Positions 9,955 to 18,475 of a DNA stretch of 27,608 nucleotides are shown one piece after another; the first letter of the stretch is position 1; every line of letters begins with the position of its first letter. The translations under genes were made by a program, and so were the position numbers. Origin of the DNA: Gracilaria vermiculophylla (taxonomy: Eukaryota > Rhodophyta > Florideophyceae > Gracilariales > Gracilariaceae); assembly GCA_019155205.2 (NCBI GenBank), contig JAHNZQ020003150.1, positions 813,156-840,763 on the forward strand, read 5' to 3'. The notes under the pieces were generated by a model. The model was not told the origin of the DNA. It ran no database searches and was given only the letters and a program-made list of their open reading frames with translations.

Positions 9955-10752
9955 AACCTACAGGTGCACCGCTCCACGGGGCCTGCTCCTTTCAATCTGG
10001 TGCTCTCCCGCATCCCGCCAAGTGCCGTCATCGTGGCATGCGCCAAGGCGCCCCCGGCGGATGGGCCACAGACGCTGACAGCGGTGCAAGCCAAACGCTC
10101 CATCCTAAGGCGATATGAGAACCCACTCTCCCTCGCGAAGGAGAGACTCAACGCCTCGCAGAGGAGATATAAACAGCACTTCGACCGAAAGGTTATGGAA
10201 GGCACTAACCTGAATGAAGGCGACGAAGTTTTCCTCGACAGAACAGTGGACAACTCCGATAAACCGCAGGACGTCACGTGCATGTTAGCGCTCACCACCT
10301 CAGGGCCCTTCAAAGTCCTTGCCACGTTTAGAGATACTGTCGCCTTTGAGGTGAACGGGATCAGAGATATCGTCTCCCGTGATAGGGTGACGAAAGTCCC
10401 AACGCCCAGACTTGCAGGAATGCCCACCACCCCACCTCAGGTACAACGCGCGAAAATTTCTCATTCAACCACCTCAGGCGCGACAACACCGCGGGATACT
10501 GGGAACCACATCACCGCTCTCGGTGAACAAATCCTGGAGGCTCCCGAGACCATCCTGACCCCTGAAGGCGGCATCCTCTACGCGGTGGACCATATACTCT
10601 CCCATCGACAGACCCCTGCAGGAGTATTTTACCGCGTCGGCTGGTATGGATACACCTCGAGGGACGACATGGAAAAACCTCCGGAAAATATTCCGGGGAG
10701 CTTTCTTAGGCGATACCACGCCAATCTCGTGCGGAAACGCCTCTCTACATAG
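9955..10752 (+). pseudogene. gypsy pol segment 4: integrase C-terminal region with chromodomain-like end
   Basis: It continues integrase in the same frame after TAA 9952-9954 (VHRSTGPAPFNLVLSR). A basic region and a GPF/Y-like stretch (TTSGPFKVLATF) follow. The last about 55 codons (10567-10735, YAVDHILSHRQ ... YRVGWYGYTSRDDMEKPPEN) look like a chromodomain, as in chromoviruses, where it steers integration to chromatin. It ends with TAG at 10750-10752. The chromodomain call rests on the V-x-x-I-L ... F-Y-x-V-x-W pattern read by eye. Confidence 0.75.
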
Positions 10753-10761
10753 GCGCTTCTG

Positions 10762-10779
10762 TTTAGGAAAGGGGGCGGG
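10762..10779 (+). other. internal polypurine-tract-like sequence just after pol
   Basis: TTTAGGAAAGGGGGCGGG starts 10 bases after the pol stop. It shares TTTAGGAAAGG with the real PPT before the 3' LTR (13578-13593). Overlapping it, GGGGGC GGGT GCCCCC (10771-10786) can form a 6-bp hairpin. Confidence 0.5.
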
Positions 10780-10993
10780 TGCCCCCGACTGGAGTGTTTT
10801 CCGCCTCCGCAGTCTGTCCCCTACCTGGATTTCTCTTTCTCGCCTCCAGGATGCTGTGCTCGCTTTGGTGCGTGCTCCCACGGCGGCACCTCGTGTCGCT
10901 GAGCTCGCGGGCACGGCCTATGAATGTTTGAACTACTGTTTGTGGAGCTTCTGCTCCATCCGAGGGGTCTTTTATTGGTCAGGGTCTTATCAC
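10780..10993. other. non-coding spacer between pol and the antisense relic
   Basis: About 210 bases with no ORF that has a recognisable product on either strand. Its right end (CCTACAGGTCACTT) resembles the corresponding position of the second copy near 16330. Confidence 0.4.
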
Positions 10994-12840
10994 CTACAGG
11001 TCACTTAATCGCATTGAATACTCCGCTTCGAGGCGCGCTTTCGCTGTGAGCACTTGGCCATCAAAGAACTCCGACAGGTTTTTCTTGAGGGCCGCCATCG
11101 CGGCTCGGTCTGTCCGGATCTTGTGGAGCTCTAAGACCCAAGCACACACCTCGCGCAGAGCCTTCACAGCAGAAGCCGGAGCAGGACGGCCTGTCACCAG
11201 GCACGCCTGCCCCAACTCCTGGTGGGTAGCCTCTAGAGTCCCGGAGGAAACTCCTCCTGGCGGTGCACCCGATGCGGCCACCTCCATTGACGGCGCAACA
11301 ACCGCCACGGAGGGAGCTGCAGACGGCGAACCAGCTGAGACAGGAACTCCCCGACGGGATTCCGTGGGTTCTGCAGCGGAGGACGGCAATGCCAAGGGCG
11401 GAGTCGGTGACGCCGGAAGTGACGGCGGTGAGGGAACTGGAACGCTCCGCAGGCGAGGCTGGGCAATCGGCGCAGGGACGCTCCGCAATCGGGGTTGCAC
11501 CACTGGGGCAGAAGGCGCTGGGACGGGAGCAATCTCGTCCTAGTCTATTGGGGACACAGCGGCCACCACTGCGGGAGCACTCGGCATTGCGGCGGGCCGA
11601 GGAGTTATCAACTCAGAAGATGGGCTCATATCCTGGGACGGAGCCGGTAACCGACGGGGCGCATCAAACGCCTGACTCTCCATCAAGGGGTCGTAGTCGG
11701 GCACTCGAAGCCGTGGCACCTGAAAAACTCGAGATGGCGCCAGACGGGGAAAGGCGGGGTTATGCATGCCCGTCATCGTCTGCATTCGGACTTCTCACAA
11801 TGGGGTGAAACTTGACCACGCCGTAGTCGTACCAGAAGAAACCCGGTGTCACTCCACGCCACCTGAAGGTTGTAATCCAACAGTGTCTCCGCTTCAGACT
11901 CGCCCCATGCGGTGCCCTTCACCAGGTTCTGGACACCAAAAGAGCGTAGGACCCGTATGATGGACACCAACAAGGGGAGCAAACGCCAGGCTGTCGGCTA
12001 ATATGACGAGTCCCAGTAGAGACGGCCGTCGCGGCATCGGGTATAGGAAGTTACGTCTTCGTCCGCCGCTTGGAGGTAAGTCATCAGGTTGCCGACCGCA
12101 AACTCCGTCGAGGCGACCAGCATGACGAACCACCCTAGGGAGTCATGTGGATCGAAGAGCTCAGAGGTATGATACGCGAAGGTTATGGGCGTCGCCACGC
12201 AGAGATGCGGGGAACCCCAGTGGTCCCTCCATGAGTGGTTCACCTTAAGGTAGTACTTTGGACGTTGCCCGGAGGGCATATCATGGAATTTTGTGTTATG
12301 CCATCCGTAGAAGTACCCGAATACGGTGCATACGTGAGTTTCGTCCGCGAAATGCGTCCCCCATCGATTCCGATTGAGCCAGTATAGGCGGTCATATGGG
12401 GGATCGAAGGGGAACACCGCAGGGGTGGAGCGTCCATCGGCGGTGCTTCCATTTTGCCCCGCTCGCTGATGCGAGCTCTCCTTGTGGACCAGGACCTGGA
12501 GTCGCGCGTGGATCTCTCGTTCTTCCGCGCACCTCAGGTAGGGAGTGTCGCAATTTCGGACCGCTGTTGGAGCATTGTCACCATGTACCTGAGTATGAAG
12601 CCAATGGACGCGATATGCGGTGACGCGGTTCCGCTTCTGGTCATTCCACGCAACCTCTGGGACGGCGCGAAACCGCATTGCCTGCAGGTACGGCCCGAAA
12701 TGGTGAATTTAGTCCTCCCCGGGACACGGGAGACTCACGCGCCTATCGTGGAACGGGACAAACGCCCGCAAGGCCCGGTGATCAAAGTGTTCTCCTGGAC
12801 GCAACGGTGCTCCGGTCGAGGTGTGATTCACCTCAGAATT
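10994..12840 (-). pseudogene. antisense accessory protein gene of gypsy element, copy 1 (unknown family)
   Basis: A minus-strand coding relic between pol and the 3' LTR. One frame runs from upstream of 12840 through TAA (12711-12709) and TAG (12000-11998) to TGA near 11773. A one-base shift near 11790 then leads into a second frame down to the stop at 10994, with TAG at 11542-11540. From the N-terminal side it shows an aromatic- and His-rich region (FDPPYDRLYWLNRNRWGTHF, then FGYFYGWHN), a segment with YLQAADEDVTSYTRC and LYWDSSY, then LRSFGVQNLVKGTAWGESEA and YNLQVAW. A Pro/Ser/Ala-rich linker follows, then a charged helical C-terminus (LREVCAWVLELHKI ... AALKKNLSEFFDG). A homologue with the same order lies at 16331-18475. 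I recognise no domain. It could be a gag-like, structural or regulatory accessory protein. Confidence 0.72.
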
Positions 12841-13542
12841 GAAAGGGGACGTCGGCGCCGGAAAAGGAGAGGAAATTCCGAAGGCGTACGAAGCAGGGTG
12901 GATGGCGACCGAACGCGTGTTTGCACCTGAGGAGAGAAACCTGATACCACTCGGGGATCGATTCGAAGTTATATGCACCACCGCAGAGGGAGCTATGTCA
13001 AGCCGCCACCGTGGAATCCAACGCGAAGCCGGGCGACAGGCATCAGGCGAGTTATGGAGCACCATCGCGGGGCGCGCGCTCATATCCAACGGAGAACGAC
13101 GGAGGTGCGGACGACAGACGTATGAGTCCGGCACCTTCACGGAGGTCAGATGTGCAGACGCAAAGAAGCGGGTGTTGCCAAAAGGAGTAATCTCGAAGGA
13201 GTCGGAGCGGCTAGCGCCCCCAGAGGGTTGGTACCCTCGCGTGACTGACCGACGCTCCGTCCACAAAAGTGCGTGCTTGCACAGCACGCGGTACGCCGGA
13301 AGACGCAGACGTTCGCATTGCCGACTGGCGCAGCAGCACCGACAGGAGACACCAAGAAGGAGCGGATGCAGCCGGCTGAAAGAGGAGCGAACCCACGAAC
13401 GCCGCAAGGAGTAAAACGCGAGCCGGCGGCAACACGCCGCGCAGGAGTGTGGAGAAAAGAAGGAAGGCCTGAAGGAGAGAAAGGGCAAACCGCCGGAGGC
13501 CGCACGCACCGCAACACCGATAGGAGCCACCCCACGGATCAA
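12841..13542 (-). other. open frame upstream of the antisense gene, possible N-terminal extension
   Basis: The minus-strand frame of the antisense gene stays open upstream to about 13542, giving 277 codons before the TAA at 12711-12709. The sequence is Arg/Ser/Pro-rich. I cannot see protein similarity in the matching part of the second copy (18480-19260). It may therefore be a fast-evolving N-terminus, a 5' leader, or chance openness in GC-rich DNA. No convincing ATG is visible at its start. Confidence 0.25.
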
Positions 13543-13577
13543 GAAAGTAGAAGATGCACCTCGACGACCTGGTGCAA

Positions 13578-13593
13578 TTTAGGAAAGGAGGTA
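13578..13593 (+). other. polypurine tract of gypsy element
   Basis: TTTAGGAAAGGAGGTA directly precedes the TGTAG start of the 3' LTR. It would prime plus-strand DNA synthesis. The second copy has a related sequence before 19270. Confidence 0.8.
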
Positions 13594-14146
13594 TGTAGTG
13601 CAGTGGCTCCTACAAAAATAAGGTGGTTTGGCCTTAAGGTAAAATATTCGTAAGCAGGGCTCGTATTTTATCAGCTGGGCCACGTGGTGCATAATCTCGC
13701 CCGCGTGCGCCACAGAATCCTTGAAGCACGGTAGAAGTACTATTTTTTTTAAATAATTTATGCAGGTATTTAGTACAGTAGCGAGACCTGCTGAGGCGGG
13801 CTCCGGGCTTGATACTTGATTTGCAGGTTGTGCGCCACCTCTGGGGAAGTAAAGACAAGCACCCTTGAGTCTTCTTCTACTTTTCCGGTTGGAGTCTCTT
13901 GTCGGTCTACGCAGGTTTCTATGCCGCCGATCCCCAGGTCGCATCATAGCAGCGCATGTAAAAAAATTGTCCGCCCAATGAACCTTCCCCTCCGCTTGGT
14001 GTTTGTGGATCCCCTTTCAGAATTCCCCCGGCTCGCGATAGCGGATACCGGAGACCCCGTTTAGGAATACGAGCCTTTGGAGTCACCAAAAACTCCTACC
14101 GGACGCTGTGCTTTACTACCTCGAGAAAAGAGCTGACAGTACCACA
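13594..14146 (+). repeat. 3' LTR of gypsy element
   Basis: 553 bp, TGTAGTGCAGTGG to GACAGTACCACA, collinear with 3661-4213. It is followed by CGAAA (14147-14151), the partner of 3655-3659. Confidence 0.93.
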
Positions 14147-14151
14147 CGAAA

Positions 14152-14899
14152 ACATGGGTCCTCGGATCAAAAGCTCGTTATCGGTATCGTTTGTAACAGT
14201 CCAGGCACCCGACGCAAAGTCAGGTTCACACACAGATCAACACCAACCAAGTGCAGTACGCCACGACACCCCGTTCACAGGTGATCCCGCGGTACTCACC
14301 TAGTCTTCCGACGAACACCGTTATCCACCCTACAAAAGTAGAACCGGTGGGGAGCCCGCTTGACAGAAATACCTGCTTCGGATCAAGTCGCTAGGCTAAC
14401 GTCCCCGCAGCACCAGGAATCACCCAAAGTACCACGGATCAACCACTCGTTGCAATGGTCACCAAGTGATGACATAAAAACAGACAAACTGGGATTCACG
14501 AATCCCAGATTTCACACAAACTGCTGGGCAGAAAACGATAGTGCCCAGACTTCAACGAAAAAAACGGTCCTCAACCTCTCGGATAAGAACCCGCAAACAC
14601 GACGCGGGGATCCCAACAAAAAGAACAGAGGGAGACCAAACGAAAGGAGTAGCGATCGACAAGCACGGGCGACAACAATAACCCGAACACGATTACACGG
14701 CAGAACCAACGTCGATCCACTACCAACACAACGCCCTCAGGGAGGAACACGAGACTGAAAGAAAAATAGCAACACCGACCAACGATACGGTCAACGCACC
14801 TGACGCAACGGGACGACGGAGAGAACGAAGGAGCAAAGCGGGTGAATGGCGGTGAGGGAGAATTGCGATATACAAGGGATAGCGGCAGAGGTCAGCGGG
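14152..14899 (-). other. G/T-rich stretch (minus strand), inferred leader of the disrupted copia element
   Basis: No convincing gene. The plus strand is A/C-rich and stays open by composition over 14360-14758, with no recognisable product. On the minus strand the stretch is G/T-rich, like the leader at 1931-2300. It contains a consensus-like 5' splice site AG|GTGAGT (intron start at 14299). It lies between a minus-strand half-tRNA PBS and the gypsy insertion. Confidence 0.4.
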
Positions 14900-14914
14900 G
14901 CTGGGCCCATAACC
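14900..14914 (-). other. primer-binding site for initiator tRNA-Met fragment, minus strand
   Basis: On the minus strand, GGTTATGGGCCCAGC is the reverse complement of the anticodon arm of initiator tRNA-Met (GCTGGGCCCATAACC). It is the half-tRNA primer site known from Drosophila copia. The identical 15-mer occurs at 16999-17013 and 21892-21906. The surroundings do not fold as a tRNA. Confidence 0.8.
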
Positions 14915-15120
14915 TATTGGAGGTCAAAAGGGCCTGGAAAGGTTGGGGGATGTTTAAAATGTTCGCCCGCTCTTGCTTAGATTTGTTTGGAGGTGCGTCG
15001 ACCACGACTTATATAGTGGCTCACTAGCACCGACTAGGTTGCATCAGAAATTACATTACAAAGGCGAGACACACAATAATACCAATCATATTGTATCATG
15101 ACATAAATGTACGAGCCACA
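14915..15120 (-). repeat. putative copia 5' LTR (right boundary unknown)
   Basis: Sequence directly upstream of the minus-strand PBS, ending CCAATA before GGTTATGGG, as LTRs do in copia elements with this primer. It contains TATATAA (minus strand, 15015-15009) about 95 bases before the PBS. The start of the LTR cannot be fixed because the partner LTR lies outside the window, so the right coordinate is approximate. Confidence 0.4.
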
Positions 15121-15790
15121 GTTCAACAATGCTTACAACAGCAAGGCACAACCAGGCATGACAGTTCCGTACACTCACAAGACCATGACAGTGCAAAAAT
15201 CCACTTAACCACCTTACACTATCTGTATTCCGCCACCACTCGTGTCCATACAGCAATGTATGCCGATAATTATCATGACGAGGCAAATTACACCAAACCG
15301 TATATGGTGTACATCAAGCTGAGTTTGTAATGTGTACACCTGAAAACCATGTGGTAGGTGTTGATGTTCAGACATGAGCGAGTGCCTGTCAGTCGCTCAA
15401 GTTGGTCTTGGAACCAAGGATGCAGGGGACAATGGGCACGTTTGGGGACTCTATTCGCAAAAACGCATATGCGCCTCTGCTCGGACCCAACGTGAAACGG
15501 AGATATGATTGGCTACTGCAAGTGACCTTGTGCAACGTTGTTTCTACAAGTGTTTTGGATTGTAGGGAGCATTAGAGAGGAACAACCCAAGTGGCGCACT
15601 GTGAGTGGATAGGGTCTGGAGTAGTTGACTGACTATGCAGGTAGAGAGGATGCGCGTTTCTAGCCTGGAATGGCCGGTTTGGGTGCAATGTGCGATTGTG
15701 GGCTGCGCAGGGTGATCGGAGTGCTGGCACGGAAATTGTTGATTTTTTAGAGCTGCTTCTGGATCACGGAAGTGGCAATGGATTGGGTAT

Positions 15791-15838
15791 GTTGATTGCG
15801 TTGGTTGTTGATTGCGTTGGTTGTTGATTGATTTAGTT
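15791..15838 (+). repeat. 16-bp tandem repeat, three units
   Basis: GTTGATTGCGTTGGTT at 15791-15806 and 15807-15822 is followed by a diverged third unit, GTTGATTGATTTAGTT, at 15823-15838. Confidence 0.8.
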
Positions 15839-15924
15839 ATTTGAAATTGTAGTACTGTAGTTTGCGCGCGCTTTTCGTGTACAGCTGAACACACAAAGAA
15901 CGTGGCACAGTATGGCGCATCCAA

Positions 15925-15947
15925 CGTCGTCACTTGCTGTGACGACG
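15925..15947. other. perfect 9-bp inverted repeat
   Basis: CGTCGTCAC, a 5-base loop (TTGCT), then GTGACGACG. Each arm contains a TGACG-type half-site like those bound by bZIP factors. It could be a binding site, a hairpin or chance. Confidence 0.5.
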
Positions 15948-16919
15948 GCAAAGCGCGCGCGGTGGGTTATTTGTATGTTGCGATCGTCGGCCATTGCGGA
16001 AACTGCTCGCCTCAAGGCTGACAACCTTCCTTGTTTTACTTTCTTGTTTTCTCTCTTTTCCTTTGTCAATCCTATTTTCTTCCATACCTGCGTAACTTGC
16101 GTTAGTAGGGAAAAACGTGCCGAATAGCACAGCTGTACACGTGAACCAACAACAATCATTTCTTTTCCAAATGCATGTAGCAACAACATACTTCGCGTCT
16201 TAGAGACAGCGATTCAGTTTCTCTGACACACGGAGTCAACATCCAACATACCCCATGGTGTCCGGAACATTTGATTTTCAGTGACAGCACAGGCACTTAA
16301 TCCAACATACCGTAGTCTTGTTCTTTTGGCCTACAGGCTAACAAACTGCGTCGCATACTCCACATCTAGCCCAGCCTTTGTTGATAGATCTTGGCTCTCA
16401 AATAACTCTTTCAGGCTGTGCTTGATGGCAGCCATCGAGGCACGGTCCGACTGGGCCTTGTGAAGCTCTAGGACCAAGTCACAAGCCTCGCGCAGGGTCC
16501 CCACAGGATGAGTGGGCACATGGCGGCCCGTCACCAGACAGGCCTGCATCAACTTCTGAAAAATAGTACCCAGAGGCCCGGAGGACGAACCGCCAGAGGA
16601 CGTGCCAGGAGCGGCAACCTCTGCCGATGGAACCACATCAGCCATGGAACAAGTCACGCACGGGGCACCAACAGGGAAGATGGGCTCTCGATCGGATGAA
16701 GCAGACACTGCTATAGAGACCGGCAGAGACGAGGGAAGAGAATCAGGCTCTAAAGGTAACCACGGTTCAGGAGCCGGGACGCTCCTAAGGCGAGGCTGAC
16801 TAGTCGGAGCTGGAACGCTCCTCAAACGGGAATGCACCACTGGGGCCGAAACAGTCGAGACGGAAAAAATCTAGTGCTTTTCTATGGGAATCCCATCGGC
16901 CACCGCCGCGGGAGGATCC

Positions 16920-16998
16920 TGTTCATAGTTCACATTGTGAACTGTACGCCCTGTGTCACAAGAGAGTAAAGCACATATGGGTCATCTGTTTTCCAGCA
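16920..16998 (+). repeat. TRIM 5' LTR
   Basis: 79 bp from TGTTCATAGTT to TTTTCCAGCA. It contains GTGAACTGTACGCCCTGTGT, which is shared with the 3' LTR; most of it (GTGAACTGTACGCCCTG) also occurs in the solo copy at 20247. Confidence 0.9.
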
Positions 16999-17013
16999 GG
17001 TTATGGGCCCAGC
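16999..17013 (+). other. TRIM primer-binding site (initiator tRNA-Met half-tRNA)
   Basis: GGTTATGGGCCCAGC immediately follows the 5' LTR and is complementary to the initiator tRNA-Met anticodon arm. Confidence 0.88.
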
Positions 17014-17028
17014 TAAATGCTAGGACCT

Positions 17029-17043
17029 TGGGTTCAATTCCCA
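17029..17043 (+). promoter_or_regulatory. tRNA T-arm-like sequence with RNA polymerase III B-box match inside TRIM
   Basis: TGGGTTCAATTCCCA forms a 4-bp stem around TTCAATT and contains GGTTCAATTCC (17031-17041), which matches the tRNA B-box consensus. No convincing A box is seen upstream. Confidence 0.5.
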
Positions 17044-17149
17044 GAAGTAATCTGAGCCTGAGAAATTGTACATGTGTACAGCAGTAGTCAAAAGTGGTTA
17101 CTGTAAGCGTTAGGTCTCTTTCTGTAAGGAAGTACAGGGGGAGGGAGCG

Positions 17150-17228
17150 TATTGATAGTTCAAATTGTGAACTGTACGCCCTGTGTCACAAGAGAGTATA
17201 GCGCATGTAGGTCATCTGTTTTCCAGCA
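17150..17228 (+). repeat. TRIM 3' LTR
   Basis: 79 bp from TATTGATAGTT to TTTTCCAGCA. It starts TA rather than TG, one transition away from the 5' copy. GATCC follows. Confidence 0.88.
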
Positions 17229-18475
17229 GATCCGGCATCGATGCTGGAGGCTGCTTCATGACCTCCGGGGGGTGAGCCATGACCTGCGACGGAGCTGGTG
17301 ACGGAAGTGGGGTGTGGATCGTCAGACTCTCTACCATTGGATTATAACCGAGAGCACGCAGCCGTGGCAGCTAAGGAACCAGAGAAACGTCAAGGCGGGG
17401 GAAGGCAGGGTAGGATAACCCGTCATCACCTCCATTGGCGCTCCCCATAATGGGATGAAACTTGTCTTCGCCACAATCATTCCTGAAGAAACTCAGCATA
17501 TCGTTCCACGCCACATGAAGGTTGTAGTACAGCAGCGTGTACGCCTCCGGTTCGCTCCATGGGGTGCCCTTAGCGAGGTTCTGAATCCCTAAGGAGCGGA
17601 GGAACTTGACTATTGGCAACGTCAAAGAGATCAAACGCCCGGTGGTTGGCTGATACGAGGAATCCCAATAAAGGCTACCATCGCGACGCCAAGTGTAGGA
17701 ATTAACGCTGTCATCTGCTGCCTGGAGATATGCCATCTGGGTGCAGTCCGCATGTTTTGTTGAGGTGACCAGCATGATGACCGTCCTCGGAAGTCCCGTA
17801 GATCCAGAACGTCTAAGGTATGGTACGCGAATGTGATAGACGTGGACAATCTGGGATGCGTTGATACCCAGTGGTATCTCCAGCAGTCGTTTGCTTCGAG
17901 GTAATACTTCGGACGCTACCCGGAGGACATGTACTAGAACTACATGGTGCGGCAACCAAAGAAGTATCCGAAGGCGTTCCGCACTCGGGTTCATATGCAA
18001 GATGCGTCCCCCATCGGTTGCAATTGAACCAATAGAGGCGAACATAAGGGGAATAGAAGGGCAGCACTGCAAGGGAGGAACGTCCATTGGCGATGCTTCC
18101 AGGCAACCCTACCCGATGGTGAGTGCTTTGATTATGCATGAGTTGTTGGAATCAAGAATGAATCTTGTGCTCCTCGTCGCATCTGAGGAAGGGAGTGTCG
18201 CAGTGTCCCGCAGTGGGTGCAGCATATTCACCGTAAACCGGACTGTGGAGCCAGTGAGCAAGGAAGGCGTCCACCCGGTTTTGCTTCTTGTTGTTTTAAT
18301 CCACCTCCGGTATGGCGGGGAATCGCATTGCCTGAAGGGTCAAGGAGGAGAATATATTCCTACAAGGAACAAGGGAGACTAAGGCAATTGCCATAGAAGG
18401 GCACAAAAACCCGTGTATCACGATGATCGAAGTGCTTTCCTGGGCGGAGCGGCGCACTGGTGGGGTAAAATACTA

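Larger units (their letters stand above)
3661..14146 (+). mobile_element. Ty3/gypsy LTR retrotransposon with chromodomain-like pol and extra antisense region, 10.5 kb
   Basis: A complete element: 5' LTR (3661-4213), candidate PBS, gag, pol in gypsy order (PR-RT-RNase H-INT) with a chromodomain-like C-terminus, then a long region carrying an antisense coding relic, PPT and 3' LTR (13594-14146). A 5-bp CGAAA flanks it (3655-3659 and 14147-14151). On the left there is one extra base (3660) before the TG start, so the exact 5' boundary may be 3660. By eye the LTRs differ at about 50-55 of 553 positions with no indels, which implies an old insertion. Every gene is broken by a few stops or frameshifts. 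No envelope-like gene is seen. Confidence 0.93.
15121..16300. other. unassigned region with short repeats
   Basis: About 1.2 kb without a recognised gene. Short open frames on both strands at 15830-16190 overlap each other and have no recognisable product. The region holds a 16-bp tandem repeat (15791-15838), a 9-bp perfect hairpin (15925-15947) and two copies of ATCCAACATACC (16241-16252 and 16300-16311). Confidence 0.4.
16920..17228 (+). mobile_element. TRIM (terminal-repeat retrotransposon in miniature), 309 bp
   Basis: Two 79-bp direct terminal repeats (16920-16998 and 17150-17228, about seven differences by eye) flank 151 bp of internal DNA. The element has perfect 5-bp target duplications GATCC (16915-16919 and 17229-17233). 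The initiator-Met half-tRNA PBS follows the 5' repeat directly, and a purine-rich tract (AAGGAAGTACAGGGGGAGGG, 17127-17146) precedes the 3' repeat. It has no coding capacity and would need another element's proteins, plausibly those of a copia element with the same PBS. Confidence 0.9.
16331..18475 (-). pseudogene. antisense accessory protein gene, copy 2, broken and split by a TRIM
   Basis: Homologue of 10994-12840. The C-terminal frame (16840 down to 16331) is 169 codons, exactly as long as the matching copy 1 segment, and shares QACLVTGR, LREAC, LVLELHK and DRASMAA. Upstream are LYWDSSYQPTTGRL, LRSLGIQNLAKGTPWSEPEA and YNLHVAWN, then RLYWFNCNRWGTHLA. Several frameshifts lie between about 18140 and 17630. 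TAG codons occur at 17373-17371 and 16873-16871. The TRIM splits the Pro/Ala-rich linker, and removing it with one target copy restores collinearity with copy 1 (MPD|PPAAVADG versus MPSAPAVVAAV). Many conserved residues differ only at third codon positions, which supports past coding on this strand. Confidence 0.72.

Noticed and set aside
10646..11808. Plus-strand ORFs opposite the antisense relic
   Set aside because: They are not conserved in the second copy, whereas the minus-strand translations are. They are shadows of the antisense gene.
3661..14146. An infectious (envelope-bearing) retrovirus-like element
   Set aside because: No plus-strand ORF with a signal peptide and membrane anchor follows pol. 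The extra region codes on the minus strand.
14360..14758. Plus-strand ORF of 132 codons as a gene
   Set aside because: The A/C-rich composition explains the openness. It has no recognisable domain and lies antisense to the inferred copia leader.
14900..14914. Initiator tRNA-Met gene
   Set aside because: Only the 5' half of the anticodon arm matches. The neighbouring bases do not pair, and there is no acceptor stem or T arm. The same 15-mer follows LTRs elsewhere in the window.
15833..16189. Overlapping short ORFs on both strands as host genes
   Set aside because: They overlap each other and have no recognisable product, start context or splice structure.
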